Shown: positions 46,901 through 59,459 of the stretch, piece after piece
Numbering within the stretch: the first letter of the stretch is position 1
Layout of the letters: each line of letters begins with the position of its first letter
Origin: Adiantum capillus-veneris
Taxonomy: Eukaryota > Streptophyta > Polypodiopsida > Polypodiales > Pteridaceae
Assembly: GCA_014529385.2 (NCBI GenBank)
Contig: CM043957.1
Location: 83,235,881-83,299,880, forward strand
Direction of reading: 5' to 3'
DNA: 64,000 nucleotides
Notes under the pieces: generated by a model
Told to the model about the DNA's origin: nothing
The model's input: the letters and a program-made list of their open reading frames with translations, nothing else
Databases searched by the model: none
Position numbers and translations under genes: made by a program

Positions 46901-49900
46901 ACCTTTCTTTTAGTTCTGCCTCCTTTTGTTGTTGTGCTAACTCTCGGTTTTGACGTCTTCTTATAGTTCGACTCAATTTCGGCTCTGTAACCTCCAATTG
47001 AGCGAGTTCAATGGGTCACGGGCTGCACCACATGACACTCTGGAGATGTTCACCCCAATTGTCTACTAGCTTTCGATGAGCATCACATGCCCCTAGATAG
47101 CTAAGCCATTCTGCAGTAGATCTTTCCTTGTTTATCCTAGCTCTCACATTTGCTCGATATCGTCGTCTCTTATATGACCTTTCTTTCTTGTTAAGGTTTT
47201 GATTTTGGTAAATGTTTGAACTCGACTCGCTTGATAGGTCTTCGCTTGTATCTTCTTCACTCTCATATAAATTACCATAGATGGTCGTACTAGACCTTGA
47301 GTGTTCAGTTTTTATACTTGGCTCACTCGATGTTTCCTCAGGTTCTGAATCCATTTCTCCCTGAGATTCGGTTTCTGATGTGTATTGGCCTGAAGCCTTT
47401 GAGAAATCATCGGTTTCACTCTCAGGTAGGTGTGCCTCTTTCTTATCATCGGATGTTACATGCGCTACACCTAACATGTTTACTGGTGCAATGTGTGGTA
47501 TCTCTTCCCCATTTGGTATTACCCAGGTTGTTCCTCTAGCTCCCCATGTATCTATAGTTGCCGCTAGGTGTACCCAATCGACATTGTCTGACTCAGCCAT
47601 TCCGGGTAGGATATCCATATAAGGAGATTTCTCCCCAATATCCGTGTCTTCGTTACACGTGTAACAATACTGTAATGGAGCTGAGTGAATTGTTGTGTCT
47701 GATCGATTATCAATGATGAATTTATTTCCTAGAGGATGCGTTCGACCACTTAAAAGATCAACTCGAATGACAGAGTCTTGGAACTGTAAGTAGACGTGGT
47801 TTTTGGACCAATCATGCACCATTTTTTCTTCCCTCATGAATGGATGCCCTAAGATCATCTCAAATGACATAGGATGCTTGGAAAAATCCATAACAATGAA
47901 AGTCTGCCTTACCTTGTGTCCCAAGACCTTGATCCTGAGATCCTTAAGCATTCCAATAGGCGTAACAATAGATCCATTAGCCATTTTTACCACTACGCTT
48001 GTGGCTTCAAGGTGAGGTCGCCCCATAGACTCCCAACAACTCTTTGTCACCATGCTGACTCTCGCACCACCGTCCAGGACTCCCTTTACAGTTAATCCTT
48101 TAGTATTGATTGGCAGAGTAGCATTAGATTCATCACCTTCAAAGTATTGCCCCAACTTGTTAACGGGTACTTCAATTACAGATTCATGTCCCGCTAGGTC
48201 AGATGGTGGTGCTAAATGTTCCTCATCATTCATTACCGAGTCAGGTTTGTTCATATGTGCAAACTGTGGTAATCCGGCCTGTAATTCTCCATTGAGGAAG
48301 GCTCGAAGAGCTGAGACTAGCTCGGGGTCTTTATATAGTTTGGACATGATGGTGGTTTTAACTTCTAAAGACATGAAATCCATCAATTTGGCACCATTTA
48401 ATGGCATCTTGTGGGACGTAGGACCCTGACAAGAGAATGGTGAAGATGGAATCTCCACTTCCTCAAGGGGGTCGGGCATTCCCTCACCAAACATTCTCTC
48501 TAGTAGGAAAGGTGTGAGTCCACTTTCAGATGTCCTACCCTCACTCTCTTCCCGAATGATACTGGGTATAACTAACGGCCTATAGTTCTTGTGAGGTTGA
48601 ACTTGTGTGGGAAACGCTGTGTCCGACATCTAGATATGTTTGGGTTCAGGTTCTAATGTTCGTTGAGTTTCTTCCACCAAACCCCTCAGTTGTTGGACTC
48701 GTTCAATTTCCAGTGTTGGGTTTGGATAGGTTCCAATCTTTCTCTTGCAATCCTCATTTTTTGTCTCTCGTGGCTTATCTTGGGGGTTCGCAACTGGGTA
48801 GTTTAACTTTGAATACTCTTTTGGTGTTCGTCGTAATTCCCTCTCGTGATCCTCCTCACTGGCTTTTTCCTTTGTAGTAACAGTTTTGGTCTCCGTGGTC
48901 TCTATCGAATCTGAGTCATCCTCAGGGTCATTCATATACACGGGATCCTCTCCTGTCCCTATGTTAGTCTTTGAACTAGGTTTTGAGCTAGAAGCATTAA
49001 GGGATTTCTTTCTTCGTGTTTTCTTCTTTCTCGGTCGGCCAATGGATGCAGCATCTCTCTCTTCGAGGATGTAATTTTTCTTTTGGAGCATCGACCGTGT
49101 GAGTGCATTCACTGGTGCTATGTTTATAGTTGGTGGTGTCCCATCAACAATCTCTATTATGTTCAATGGTGTGATTTTCGGAGCGTTTGGATTGTTAGGA
49201 CACTGTGCGATCAAATGATCTATGCCACAACGATTACAAGTGAGTATTGGCATTGCCAATGCACTCCCTTGACTTGTTTGCATTAGTGCGGCATTCTTTT
49301 GCATTCTAATGGGGCACTCAGCTACTCGATGTGGTCCACCACATGCGTAGCACTGAAGAGGTGGTCTCCTGGCAAAACTATTAATGTTTTGGCCTCTTGC
49401 TGCTAGCACAGTAGCTTGATATTACCGGTTTGATTTGTCCCCATATAGTACATGGGACACTCCTCAAGCATGTCGACTCCATAGGTGATACTAGAGTCTA
49501 TGTCCTCTTCGCAATCTACATAAGTACTAGATGACTCGCAACCTATTTGGTTCATAGGTGTAACTCTTGGATGAGGGGGTTGCGGTCCTAGCACAGGAGG
49601 GGGTTTGGACCACATTTTGGGTTCTAGGGACCATGTGCTGTAATGGCAACTGTTGCTCCATGGGTGGGGTAGGCATCAATTCAGGAACTCGAGGTGAGTT
49701 TGCCCAAGCTATAGGCGGTCTATTTTCCATGATGCGTTTAAGCATTAGGCAATCCTTCGCTTGATGGCCATACCTACCACACGCGTTACAAGTCCCGTTA
49801 AACTTTACTCTGAAAGTAGGGCATTCACTCGTAGTATGTGGGCCCAAGAAAATTGAGCACCATTGTTGCTCCCTTCTTGTATACATATGAGTGTTTTGTG

Positions 49901-52173
49901 GAGCACGATTACCCCTAAGGCTTTCTTGGATGGCCTTGGTGAGATCTGCCAAAGTCATCTCAGATATCGTTTGCTCTTTCACGATTGGCTTTATCTTCAT
50001 TGGCTCATGCCCTGATGCTTGCAAGCTACTAGACTTTGGCTCGGCAGACACTCTTTCTCGTGCAATCATTAAATTATCCTCCAATTGGATTGCATTCATA
50101 GTGACTGCTTCCCAAGTAGTGATACCTCTAATGACTAGGCCATTATAAATACTTTCATGTTGTAGTCCCCTAATGAATCGATCGAGCAATTGGTTGTTGT
50201 TGAATCGCTCGTTTGGATTGCATCGAGAATTCAAATTCTTTAGGCGACTAATGAAGTCTCTCACAGATTCACCTTCTTCTCGTTGGGCTTTCTGGAGCTG
50301 AGGCTACACCCCAAAGTACTCCCTCTTGTATGTATTCTTTTAAGAACAGTCTCCTAAGAGTAGAGTAGATCGTTTTTTCTTCTACTCTTAAGGTTCTATA
50401 CCAATCTCCAGCCTTTCCGCTTAGGGTCAAACTCAAAGCCTTACACTTATGTAGCTCATTGTGCTCTTCCAAGGAATCGCACACATGTTCAAAGACTTCC
50501 ATATGCTTTCTAGCATCTCCGTCTCCATTGAATTTCTGTGTGAGCTTATCTACTTGAACTGCCTTGCTCCTAGGCTCTCTATCAAGTGCACTACGCATGT
50601 TTTCCGCAATAGAGCGACCGATAGTTTGAGCAAATGCTGCCAAATCTCCTATTTGAGCAGGTATAATGGGTGTATGTGCTCCTGGAACCACATGTGAGAT
50701 GGGAGGTGGCCTTGGCCTTGGCATACGCGCGGCTCTTGGGTCCCAAATTTCGTATGGTGGTGTACCAGACGGTGGTCCAAAGTTTACAGGCGTGGCCCTA
50801 GGCATAGGGGATGCCTGATATGGCATGTTATTATTAAATGGCATGGATCCACTTGCATAAGAGCTTGGATAATTCCATTGTGGATTGTAAGCTCTTGGAA
50901 TAATCGGAGGTGTAGGAGCTACATGAGGCTGAGGTACGACAGGTGCACATGATTGATACATACATGTAGGTATAGTTGGGGGCACTGTGCTACTAGGCAT
51001 CGACGCAATATTAACAAATGAACTCCATGGTGTACTTCTTGTCATGCTCACCATTGGGATATGCATGGTAGCCGTAGTGTCATTAAGAGAAAGATGAGCT
51101 AGATTTGGGAAGGTAAAGCTGTCACTAGTGGGCTCAGATTGTACTGAGGCTCCTGGTGAAACAACATATGGAGGATCAATGGGGCTCACTGAGGGAGTCT
51201 CCATTTGTGACAGGGTTGGTTGGTTGGCCTTTCCCGTATCCAAGAATATCATTAGGCCTGTTGAAGGCATGTTGATCCCTGTGTTCTGTCTATCTGACTC
51301 GACAATCCTATGGAGGACATCACAGACTTTCTGTTGTTGCTCATCTATGCTAGTAGCACCCGATGTGGATTGTAGAACATCTAACCAACCCACATGATAG
51401 GTGTGTCCTGTGTACCGATCAATTAAATCTTCTTCTTGTAGGTCATACTCCCAATTTTCGTTTAGGAATATCCCATCTAGGCCTGGCGTGCTGGAGGTTT
51501 CCCTTGAAGTGGAAGCATTATTGCTCCCCATAGCTTGCCCCTCCATGACTGCTACCTTGGGAGCACTCGGTTGCTCGGCTGGCATGATTGTTGTCATAGG
51601 AGCCTTTGCTTTCAGGGCTCGACTTTGTTCTAGCCTTCGTAGGTTCTCAATTTCCCTCTCCCTTGTTGCTTGCATATAGCGTTCGATCTCTTGTACTTCG
51701 GCGAGACTCCTACCATCGGGTAGTAAAACCTCAGAGGGAGATAGTCCTAAAGGATCCGGAGGTGCAGTGGATGGAACATTCACATGCACACTCTCAAGAA
51801 GCATAGGGTCCATTTTAGGCATGAATGACGAATTTACTTCCCCACTCCCTTCATTTATTTCATTAACCGCATGTTCGGAGCAAGTAGCTCTACTAAGGGT
51901 CTCTTTTAAGCGGCTAAACACGCTGGACCCGGGCCGTGGGCCCATGGCATGCATGTCTTGACTTGAACTATCAGGGTTTTGTGTAGGATACCCCTCCATG
52001 ACTTCGTAGTCAGAGAAAGAATCACTAGACGCGATATGAGCATCTTGGGTTGCGCTACCTTGAGTCCCGGCCGAAGGTCCAGAACCTAGGGTGGAGGAAT
52101 AATGGGTGCCCGCGTAAATGGAGGCACTACCAATATGCTCGTGCTCTAACACTCGTCCAGAGCGTAGGTTCAT
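43924..52173 (-). pseudogene. E3 gag-PR-RT-RNaseH-INT polyprotein, broken
   Basis: The ATG at 52173 precedes LRSGRVLE. Gag is open to 50269, then frameshifted; further frames are 50264..49527, 49615..49403, 49409..48633 and 48629..47019. Stops: TAG 48630, TGA 47016, TAA 46803, TAA 43957, TGA 43924. A deletion with frameshift near 44890 removes part of the RNaseH-integrase junction. Protease-like DGGA is retained near 48060. RT is open from about 46800 to 44886 with FLDDL. The integrase core, with LDFVGP, SDNGTHF and ESTNK, is in 44916..43957. Relative to E2, gag has an extra segment with SLAEVQEIERYMQATRE. The first knuckle lost one Cys (CSIF). Confidence 0.92.
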
Positions 52174-52649
52174 ATGACTTGGATCCCCTAGAAGTGTCAG
52201 TGAGGGCACGTGAAGGCTGCTCACCTAGTAATTTTGGGTGTTTTGCAACCCAAGTCTTTTCTTATTTTTTGATTTTTTGGTCCTTTTTTTCTGACCCAGC
52301 TATAGAATAGAACGTATGATAGCTCAAGACGAGCGTCTCGGTCAGAGGGACGTGCCGTGCTTTACAGCCCTCCGTTTGGTCACTTTATGCCCTCAAAATC
52401 CCTAAAACCGTCAATTTCTAGTAGGGAACTAGGCCCGAATTAGAAAGTCTAAGGGTGCAAGTGGGAAGAGAAGGGAGGAGAGTGGAAGACTTGCCCCACA
52501 TGCTCTCATTCCCTCTTGAGGGGGTAGGGTATATATATAAGAGTGAGTCTAGTATATATCATAAGACTGAGGACTGAGGCTTGGGCTTGGGGAAATGATC
52601 CCGATCAAAATTTTAGTGCAGCCCCCCAGTCACTCACGCTTAAATATTT

Positions 52650-52688
<39 letters not shown>

Positions 52689-53212
52689 GCGATGAACGCG
52701 CGCGGATTTGGTGACCCTTTCTTGGCCACACACTCTCACCTACCTAACCTCCAGTCAACAGCTCACAGACAGCTCACTACCTTATCTACTTACTAACTGT
52801 GCTGCTAACCACTAACTAATCTACTAACTAATCTGTTAACTGCTTGTTGACAGTGAGCTAACTGTCCACCTACTTCCTCTCTCACTACCTGCTGTGCAAA
52901 CACTGTGTGCAAACACTGTGTGCAGCCAAACCTTGACAGAAAACTGTGTGCAGAACTGTGTGCAAACAGAAATTGCTAACTGCCTTCCTACTTATTCATT
53001 CACTGCAACCAAGCTAACGACTACTAATTGTGCAAAGACTGTGTGCAAACAGAAAACACAACATTATGTAGAAATCACAGAACTTGCAGACAACACAGAA
53101 ATTAACAACATACAGAAAAACAACTCATTCCTCTTCCTCTTCCTCTTCTTTCCTACTACAAACAACTCATAGGAGAAGCACAAAGTGCCTCTTGGGCTTA
53201 GTGCAGGGCAAT
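52174..53212 (-). other. E3 untranslated leader
   Basis: About 1 kb with a (TA)n at 52655..52684, repeats of 'ctgtgtgcaaac' near 52890..52960, and the block (about 52312..52390) conserved in E1 and E2. Confidence 0.7.
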
Positions 53213-53230
53213 TCCCCGGCAACGGTGCCA
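53213..53230 (-). other. E3 primer-binding site (tRNA-Asp type)
   Basis: TGGCACCGTTGCCGGGGA on the minus strand, with the same single mismatch as E1. Confidence 0.88.
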
Positions 53231-53234
53231 AAAA

Positions 53235-53821
53235 TGTGCGCTCCTTGCCGCACTGTCGAAGCAAGGGACTTGCCGATACACCGTGTGCGATCCACAAATG
53301 GCTCCAAGCACACAACAAGACTAATCTGGCAAGCTCAAAAGAGGGCAATGGTGTGTCACTCACCGCTCTATGCTCCTGCCGTGGAGGATTCCTCGCTGCG
53401 ATGAAGAAGAAGCCGCAGTCGTGCCGTGCTCAACCGCTTCGCCGCCGTCGTGCCTTCGTAATGCTCGATCTCACACACACTCTCCCTCTCTCTCTCTCTC
53501 TCACATACACACACACACGAGGAGGTGAAGAAGAAGAAGATGGAGATGGAGATGGAGCAAGAGCACTCTTCTATTGCACAAATGAGAGAATGAGTGAATT
53601 TTAGGTTTAGTTGGCTTTTATATGAGCTCACCCCATTCACACTTGGGTGCCCATGCTTAGCCAACTAATCCCTTGAATGTCCCAGTTCGAGTGCGCCTCT
53701 CATCGGCGATCACTCTTACACTTTTCCTATTGGTCCGACAAGCCCGGTACCTGACTCTACCAAATACATAATACACGTCCGTCGTAGGTGATGGGGTGTC
53801 CGTGAGCCGTGAGGGTTAACA
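53235..53821 (-). repeat. E3 5' LTR
   Basis: 587 bp. It ends at 53821, where the E4 LTR resumes. Confidence 0.93.
53615..53622 (-). promoter_or_regulatory. E3 5' LTR TATA box
   Basis: TATAAAAG on the minus strand, conserved among family LTRs. Confidence 0.6.
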
Positions 53822-54386
53822 TAATTTTTTTTTCCCTCGCCGGAATATTATGGCCGGACGATGGTCGGAAAGTGGTCGGAAAATGACCTATCGGTTGGCC
53901 GGTGGTCGGAAGTCAATGGCCGGTGGGGCTGGTGGCCAAATTTAAAAGCGGATTTGTCTACACAAGGGCGGCCACACATGGGCAGATTGGAGGGTCCGAT
54001 TTGGACTTATTCACACAAGGGCGGCTACACATGGCTGCCTCTCATAAGAGAGGGCAACCCTTTTGGCCTATAAAAGAAGGCCATTTCTACACACATTTTA
54101 TGGGGTGAAGTTGATGCAACAAGGTGAGTGTGAGGTGGTGAGAGTGAAGCAAGGTGGGAGCTCCAATAAGGGTATAATCCCTTTGTAAACTACTTCTTGT
54201 TTTGAAGTACTAAAGCCATTGAGGGGCTGCTTTCCCGTGGACATAGCCCACATTGGGTGAACCACGTATATCGTGTGTACTCTCTCTGTCTCTCTCTCTA
54301 CTCTATAATCTTGTGTATGTAAATCTGTCTCTCTCCATTAAGTAATCTACTCAATTATCTATTTAGCTACGTCTTATTTCCTAGCA
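53822..54386 (+). repeat. E4 5' LTR, second part
   Basis: Continues the LTR from the T-run to CTAGCA. It contains TATAAAAG at 54069..54076 and the CT-rich end also seen in the right LTR. Confidence 0.92.
54069..54076 (+). promoter_or_regulatory. E4 LTR TATA box
   Basis: TATAAAAG, repeated at 58802..58809 in the right LTR. E3 separates it from the upstream LTR part. Confidence 0.6.
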
Positions 54387-54388
54387 AT

Positions 54389-54400
54389 TGGTATCAGAGC
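54389..54400 (+). other. E4 primer-binding site (initiator tRNA-Met)
   Basis: TGGTATCAGAGC, two bases after the LTR. Confidence 0.9.
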
Positions 54401-54459
54401 AAGGTTTGCTCGTAGCTAAGTTATCTCAAGGAAAGGATTCCTTGAATTGAGTGGGACTT

Positions 54460-57400
54460 ATGGCGGAGGAAGGGAAGCTCAAGATTGAGAAGTTCAATGG
54501 AAAAAACTACCAACATTGGAAGATGCAGATTGAAGACTATCTCTACCAGAAGGACCTCTATTTGCCACTAGGCGGTCTTGCAAAGAAGCCCGCAACGATG
54601 CCAGATGAAGCATGGATTGTCCTTGATCGAAAGGCACTGGGAACAATCCGGTTAAGCTTAACATCAATGGTGGCCTTCAATGTTTCGGAGATGAAGACCA
54701 CGGAGGACTTGATGAAGTCACTTGATGACTTCTACGAGAAACCGTCGGCATCCAATAAGGTATTTCTTATGAAGCGCTTGTTCAATCTAAAGATGGCAGA
54801 GAATGGTTCAGTTGCAAAACACCTAAATGACTTTAACACAAACATAAGTCAACTTCGATCGGTGAAAATCAATTTCGATGACAAAGTGAGAGCTTTTTTT
54901 ATACTATCATCTCTACTAGATAGTTAGGACAGCCTTGTGATGGCTGTAAGTAATTCTGTTTCTGGCACAAATACTCTTAAGTTTGATGATGTTGTGGGTG
55001 TTCTCATAAGCGAGGAAATACGAAGGAGAAGCACAAGAGAATCATCAAGTGCTGCACTATCAGTAGAAACAAGAGGAAGGCCTAAGGAGAGGTTCAAAAA
55101 CCAAAAGGGTCGTGATCGCTCAAGGCGGAGCAAGTCACGCACAAAGTCAGTTCTTGAATGTTGGAAGTGCGGCAAGAAGGGCCACGTCAAGAAGGATTGC
55201 TGGTCCAAGAAGAAGAAGGAGACAAAGTCTCAAGACAACAAGCCAACATTGGAGACCAATGTGGTAGGTAAAGTAGAGCAAGATGATCTAATTCTCTCAT
55301 TAGACAATGTGTTTAATTCCTGGATAGTAAAGTCCGGGGCTTCATTCCATGCGACACCACACAAGCAAAATTTCCAAGACTACACCAAAGGTAATTTTGG
55401 GTATGTATACTTGGGAGATGATGAAGCTTGTGAGATTTTTGGCAAAGGTACAGTTTCTATCAAAACTGCTAACGGAAATGAATGGAAGCTTAAAGATGTT
55501 AGGCATGTTCCTTCTCTTCGCAAAAATTTGATCTCTATAGGACAATTGGACGATGAAGGTCACAACATTGCATTCGGAAACAAACGGTGGAAGATCTCAA
55601 AGGGATCTTTGGTGGTTGCCAAAGGAGAAAAGGTCGGTACACTTTACTTGTGTACTGTTAGCACGCAACCTTCAGCTTGTGCAGCAACTACAGAAGTTGA
55701 CAATGCAGTGTGGCACTACCGGCTTGGGCATATGAGTGCTAAAGGAACGCAAATCCTTCAAACAAAGAAGCTTCTACCAAGTTTGAAAGAAGTGGACTTA
55801 GAGTTCTGTGAAGATTGTGTTTATGGTAAACAAAAGAGGGTAAATTTTCAAAAATCAAGAAATGAAAGAAAAAATAAAAAACTTGAGTTGGTTCATTCTG
55901 ATGTTTGGGGTCCTGCAAGTACACCATCACTTGGTGGCTCATTGTACTATGTAACATTCATAGACGATGCGACTAGAAAAACATGGGTTTATGTCATGAA
56001 GAATAAATCCAATGTATTTTCCATATTTCAAAGGTGGAAAGCCTTTGTGGAGAATGAAACAGGTACCAAGGTTAAATGCCTCAGATCCGACAATGGAGGC
56101 GAATATTGCAGCCAAGCTTTTGGAAAGGATGAACAAGACAATCATGGAGCGAGCACAAAGCATGCGGCTACATGCAGGCCTACCGCTTGAGCTTTGGGCA
56201 GAAGCTGTAAGTACGTCTGTGTACTTAATCAATCAGTCACCCTCAACGGCATTGGATGAGGAAGTTCCAGAAGAGGCATGGACAGGTAAACCGGTGAATT
56301 ATGCATTTCTCAAAGTGTTTGGGTGTGAGGCTTTCATGCACATAGATAGAAGCCTCAGATCAAAGCTAGATGCAAAGTCCAAAAAGTTTTTCTTCATTGG
56401 CTATGGAGAAGGTGACTTTGGGTAGCGCCTATGGAATCCTGAAGATGGTAAAATCTTAAGGAGTAGTGATGTAATTTTTAACGAACAAAATATGTACAAA
56501 GATTACTTGGAAAGAAAACAAACAAAAGAAATAGGTGATGAGTACATGGAGCTTGAGGACGGTGAAGACTCAAGGACCGCAAACGGTGACAATGTGCAAC
56601 AACGTCAACCAAATGAGGAGCCTCAACCTATTCCTCGAAGATCTACAAGAGCAAGTAGACCTCCAGAAAGGTTTGTTCCTTCCTTCAACCATCTCTTGAT
56701 CTCAGATTCTGGAGAGCCGAAATCATACGAAGAAACTATGCAACATGAATCCAAAGAAGAATGGACGAAGAGCATGTAAGTGGAGAAGGACTCACTACAT
56801 CGCAACCAAACATGGGAGTTGGTTGAGTTGCCTTAAGGTAAGCGGGCACTTCAAAACAAATGGGTGTACAAGGTGAAGGAAGAAGAAGGTGGGAAGAAAA
56901 GGTACAAGTCTAGGCTTGTGGTAAAAGGGTTTTCTCAAAAGAAAGGTATTGACTTCAATGAAATATTTTCTCCTGTTTTAAGAATGAACTCAATTAGGCT
57001 TGTCTTAAGCCTTGTGGCTACTCATGATCTAAATCTCAAGCAAATGGATGTAAATCTCGAGCAAATGGGCGTCTTAAGCCTTGTGGATGCTCATGATCTA
57101 AATCTCGAGAGAATGGATGTAAATACGGCATTCCCTCATGGTGACTTAGAGGAGGAAATCTACATGCTTCAACCAAAGAGGTATGAAGTAAAAGGTAAGG
57201 AGAAAATGGTTTGCAGATTAAAGAAGAGCTTGTATGGTTTAAAGCAAGCATCAAGACAATGGTACTTGAAGTTTGATCGATGGATGTTGGATCATGGATT
57301 CACAAGATGCAACTCGGATCACTGCGTCTACACGAAGAATTTGGGAGATGGGAAATTCATCATCCTAATGTTGTATGTTGATGACATGTTGATTGCAAGT

Positions 57401-58300
57401 GCTAACATGCAGGACATCAAAGACCTAAAAGAGGAGTTGTCTAAATCTTTTTCAATGAAAGATTTAGGTGCTGCAAAGAGGATCTTGGTATGAAAATGTC
57501 AAGGGACAGGACGAAGAAGACAATAAAGCTATCTCAAGAGGATTACATCAAGACCAGTTTCTACACCTTTGGCTGGTCACTTTAAACTAACGAAGGATAT
57601 GTGTCCAAAGACACAAGAGGAGATAACCTATATGTCTAAAGTTCCATACGCTACGGCGGTAGGTTCTCTAATGTATGCTATGGTCTGGACAAGGCCAGAC
57701 ATTGCACATGCAGTGGGAGTTGTGAGTAGGTTCATGGACAACCTAGGTAAAGAGCATTGGAAAGCTATGAAGTGGATACTTAGGTATCTAAAAGGAACAA
57801 TAACAATTGCTTTGTATTTTGGAGGAACTGATATTTTTCTTCAAGGGTATGCTGATGCAGATATGGAAGGTGACAAAGATACTCGAAGGAGCACTACGGG
57901 CTATGTTTTCACAGTTGGAGGCACAGAAATAAGCTAGGCTTCAAAGTTGCAGAAAGTGGTCTCACTTTCTACCACGGAAGGAGAGTATGTAGCAATGACG
58001 GAGGCAAGCAAAGAAATTCTGTGGCTTCATAGATTCTTAGAAAAGCTTGGATTCAAATAAGACAATTGTGTCTTGTACAATGATAGCCAAAGCGCTATTC
58101 ATCTTGTGAAGAACTCAGCCTTTCATTCAAGGACAAAGCACATTGAGGTGAGATATCACTTCATACGCACTCTTTTGGAAGAGGGACAGCTAAAGCTAGG
58201 AAAGGTGCATACAAGTGAAAATCCTGCAGACATGTTTACAAAGGTGGTCAACAAGGAGAAGTTGAGCTTTTGCTCATCTTCAATTGGAATTCAACGATAA
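54460..58300 (+). pseudogene. E4 Copia gag-pol polyprotein, broken
   Basis: The ATG at 54460 (MAEEGKLKIEKF) fits Copia gag. A knuckle CWKCGKKGHVKKDC lies near 55160. The protease motif reads VKSGASFH, so the catalytic Asp is Lys. The integrase has an HHCC finger, HSDVWG and RSDNGGEY; then a deletion near 56115 removes sequence before ERMNKT and shifts the frame. RT is in 56864..57493 with LYVDDMLI, and contains a 69-bp in-frame duplication. RNaseH ends the frame. Stops: TAG 54925, TAG 56423, TAA 56777, a TAA near 56834, TAG 57935 and a TAA near 58058; there is also a frameshift near 57490. The element cannot be autonomous. Confidence 0.92.
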
Positions 58301-58350
58301 GAAGCCATGATGGAAAGCAGTCACACAGGTTTGGTTTGGAGATCAGTCTC

Positions 58351-58362
58351 CAAGTGGGAGAT
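58351..58362 (+). other. E4 polypurine tract
   Basis: CAAGTGGGAGAT just before the right LTR, the usual Copia form. Confidence 0.8.
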
Positions 58363-59125
58363 TGTTAAGTATGGAGCCTAATTTACCCTTGTAATTTTCT
58401 GTGGTAAAAGTGCACATTTGTAAGGCCCCCATTATGAGGAGAAGCCATCGTGCATGAAGGAAAATCACTCGCTAGAAACCAAAATTTTAACGGCCAAAAA
58501 TCAAGGGCAACTTTAGGGGCCTTGGGGGCGGAAGCCCCCGAGACTTTTTTTTCCCTCGTCGGAGTATTATGGCCAGACGGTGGCTGTAAAGTGGTTGGAA
58601 AATGACCTATCGGTTGGCCGGTGGTTAGTAGTCAATGGCCGGTGGCCGGTGGTCGGAAGTCAATGGCCGGTGGGGCTGGTGGCCGAATTCAAAAGCGGAT
58701 TTGTCTACACAAGGGCGGATTCGAGGGTCCGATTTGGATTTATTCACACAAGGGCGGCTACACATGGCTGCCTCTCATAAGAGAGGGCAGCCCTTTTGGC
58801 CTATAAAAGGAGGCCATTTCTACACACATTTTATGGGGTGAAGTTGATGCAACAAGGTGAGTGTGAGGTGGTGAGAGTGAAGCAAGGCGGGAGCTCCATT
58901 AAGGGTATAATCCCTTTGTAAACTACTTCTTGTTTTGAAGTACTAAAGCTATTGAGTGGCTGCTTTCCCGGGGACGTAGCCCACATTGGGTGAACCACGT
59001 ATATCGTGTGTACTCTCTCTCTCTCTCTCTCTCTCTCTACTCTATAATCTTGTGTATGTAAATCTGTCTCTCTCCATTAAGTAATCTACTCAATTATCTA
59101 TTTATCTACGTCTTATTTCCTAACA
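58363..59125 (+). repeat. E4 3' LTR
   Basis: 763 bp, TGTTAAGT...CCTAACA, uninterrupted. Confidence 0.95.
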
Positions 59126-59130
59126 CAGAA

Positions 59131-59459
59131 ACTACAGATTCTATGAGAAAAGGTACAAACATTACAATGAAAGATATGAGCTTGGGTGCTCGTGCGCAAA
59201 GAAGAAACTATGGAATCTAGGTTGGATCTGGTGGTCTTAAAAAAAGAATCTGAGTACTAAGGTGAGGAGTTCAATCTTTCTTTAGTATCTGAACTAGACA
59301 GTCTATGTATGTATTGCCTTGACTTATGCATTTCTTTCTTTGTAGACATGCTGTCTATCCGGACAAGGAAAACATTGATCCCGCAGCCAATGTAGGGAAG
59401 CAGCTGAAGCCCTTGATAAGCCATAGTCGTGCAAAAGATATAATTTATGAGAAAAAGTT
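59131..59459 (+). other. host sequence between E4 and E5, possible exon remnant
   Basis: This continues the sequence left of E4. A strong acceptor-like stretch (ttctttctttgtag, ending about 59345) is followed by about 115 bp open in one frame (HAVYPDKENIDPAANVGKQ), cut by E5. Upstream frames contain stops, so if it was a gene it is decayed. No family recognised. Confidence 0.3.

Larger units (their letters stand above)
39060..53821 (-). mobile_element. E3: Ty3/Gypsy retrotransposon with an extra inverted LTR segment
   Basis: Minus-strand relative of E2. Its 5' LTR is 53235..53821, and its interior runs down to a 3' LTR at 39929..40553. Beyond that LTR lie an oppositely oriented copy of the element's 3' end (39158..39928) and a 98-bp fragment of LTR end (39060..39157). 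Both outer edges look like true element ends (TGTGCGC left, TTAACA right), so the whole unit may have inserted as one. No clean target duplication is visible (flanks GACTT and TAATT) because the site is a T-run. Confidence 0.9.
38875..59125 (+). mobile_element. E4: Ty1/Copia retrotransposon, its left LTR split by E3
   Basis: The left LTR is in two parts (38875..39059 and 53822..54386) around E3; the right LTR is 58363..59125. The whole is flanked by the 5-bp duplication CAGAA (38870..38874 and 59126..59130). PBS and PPT are in place. Without E3 the element is about 5.5 kb. The shared duplication at such distant points supports the nested reading directly. Confidence 0.93.
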
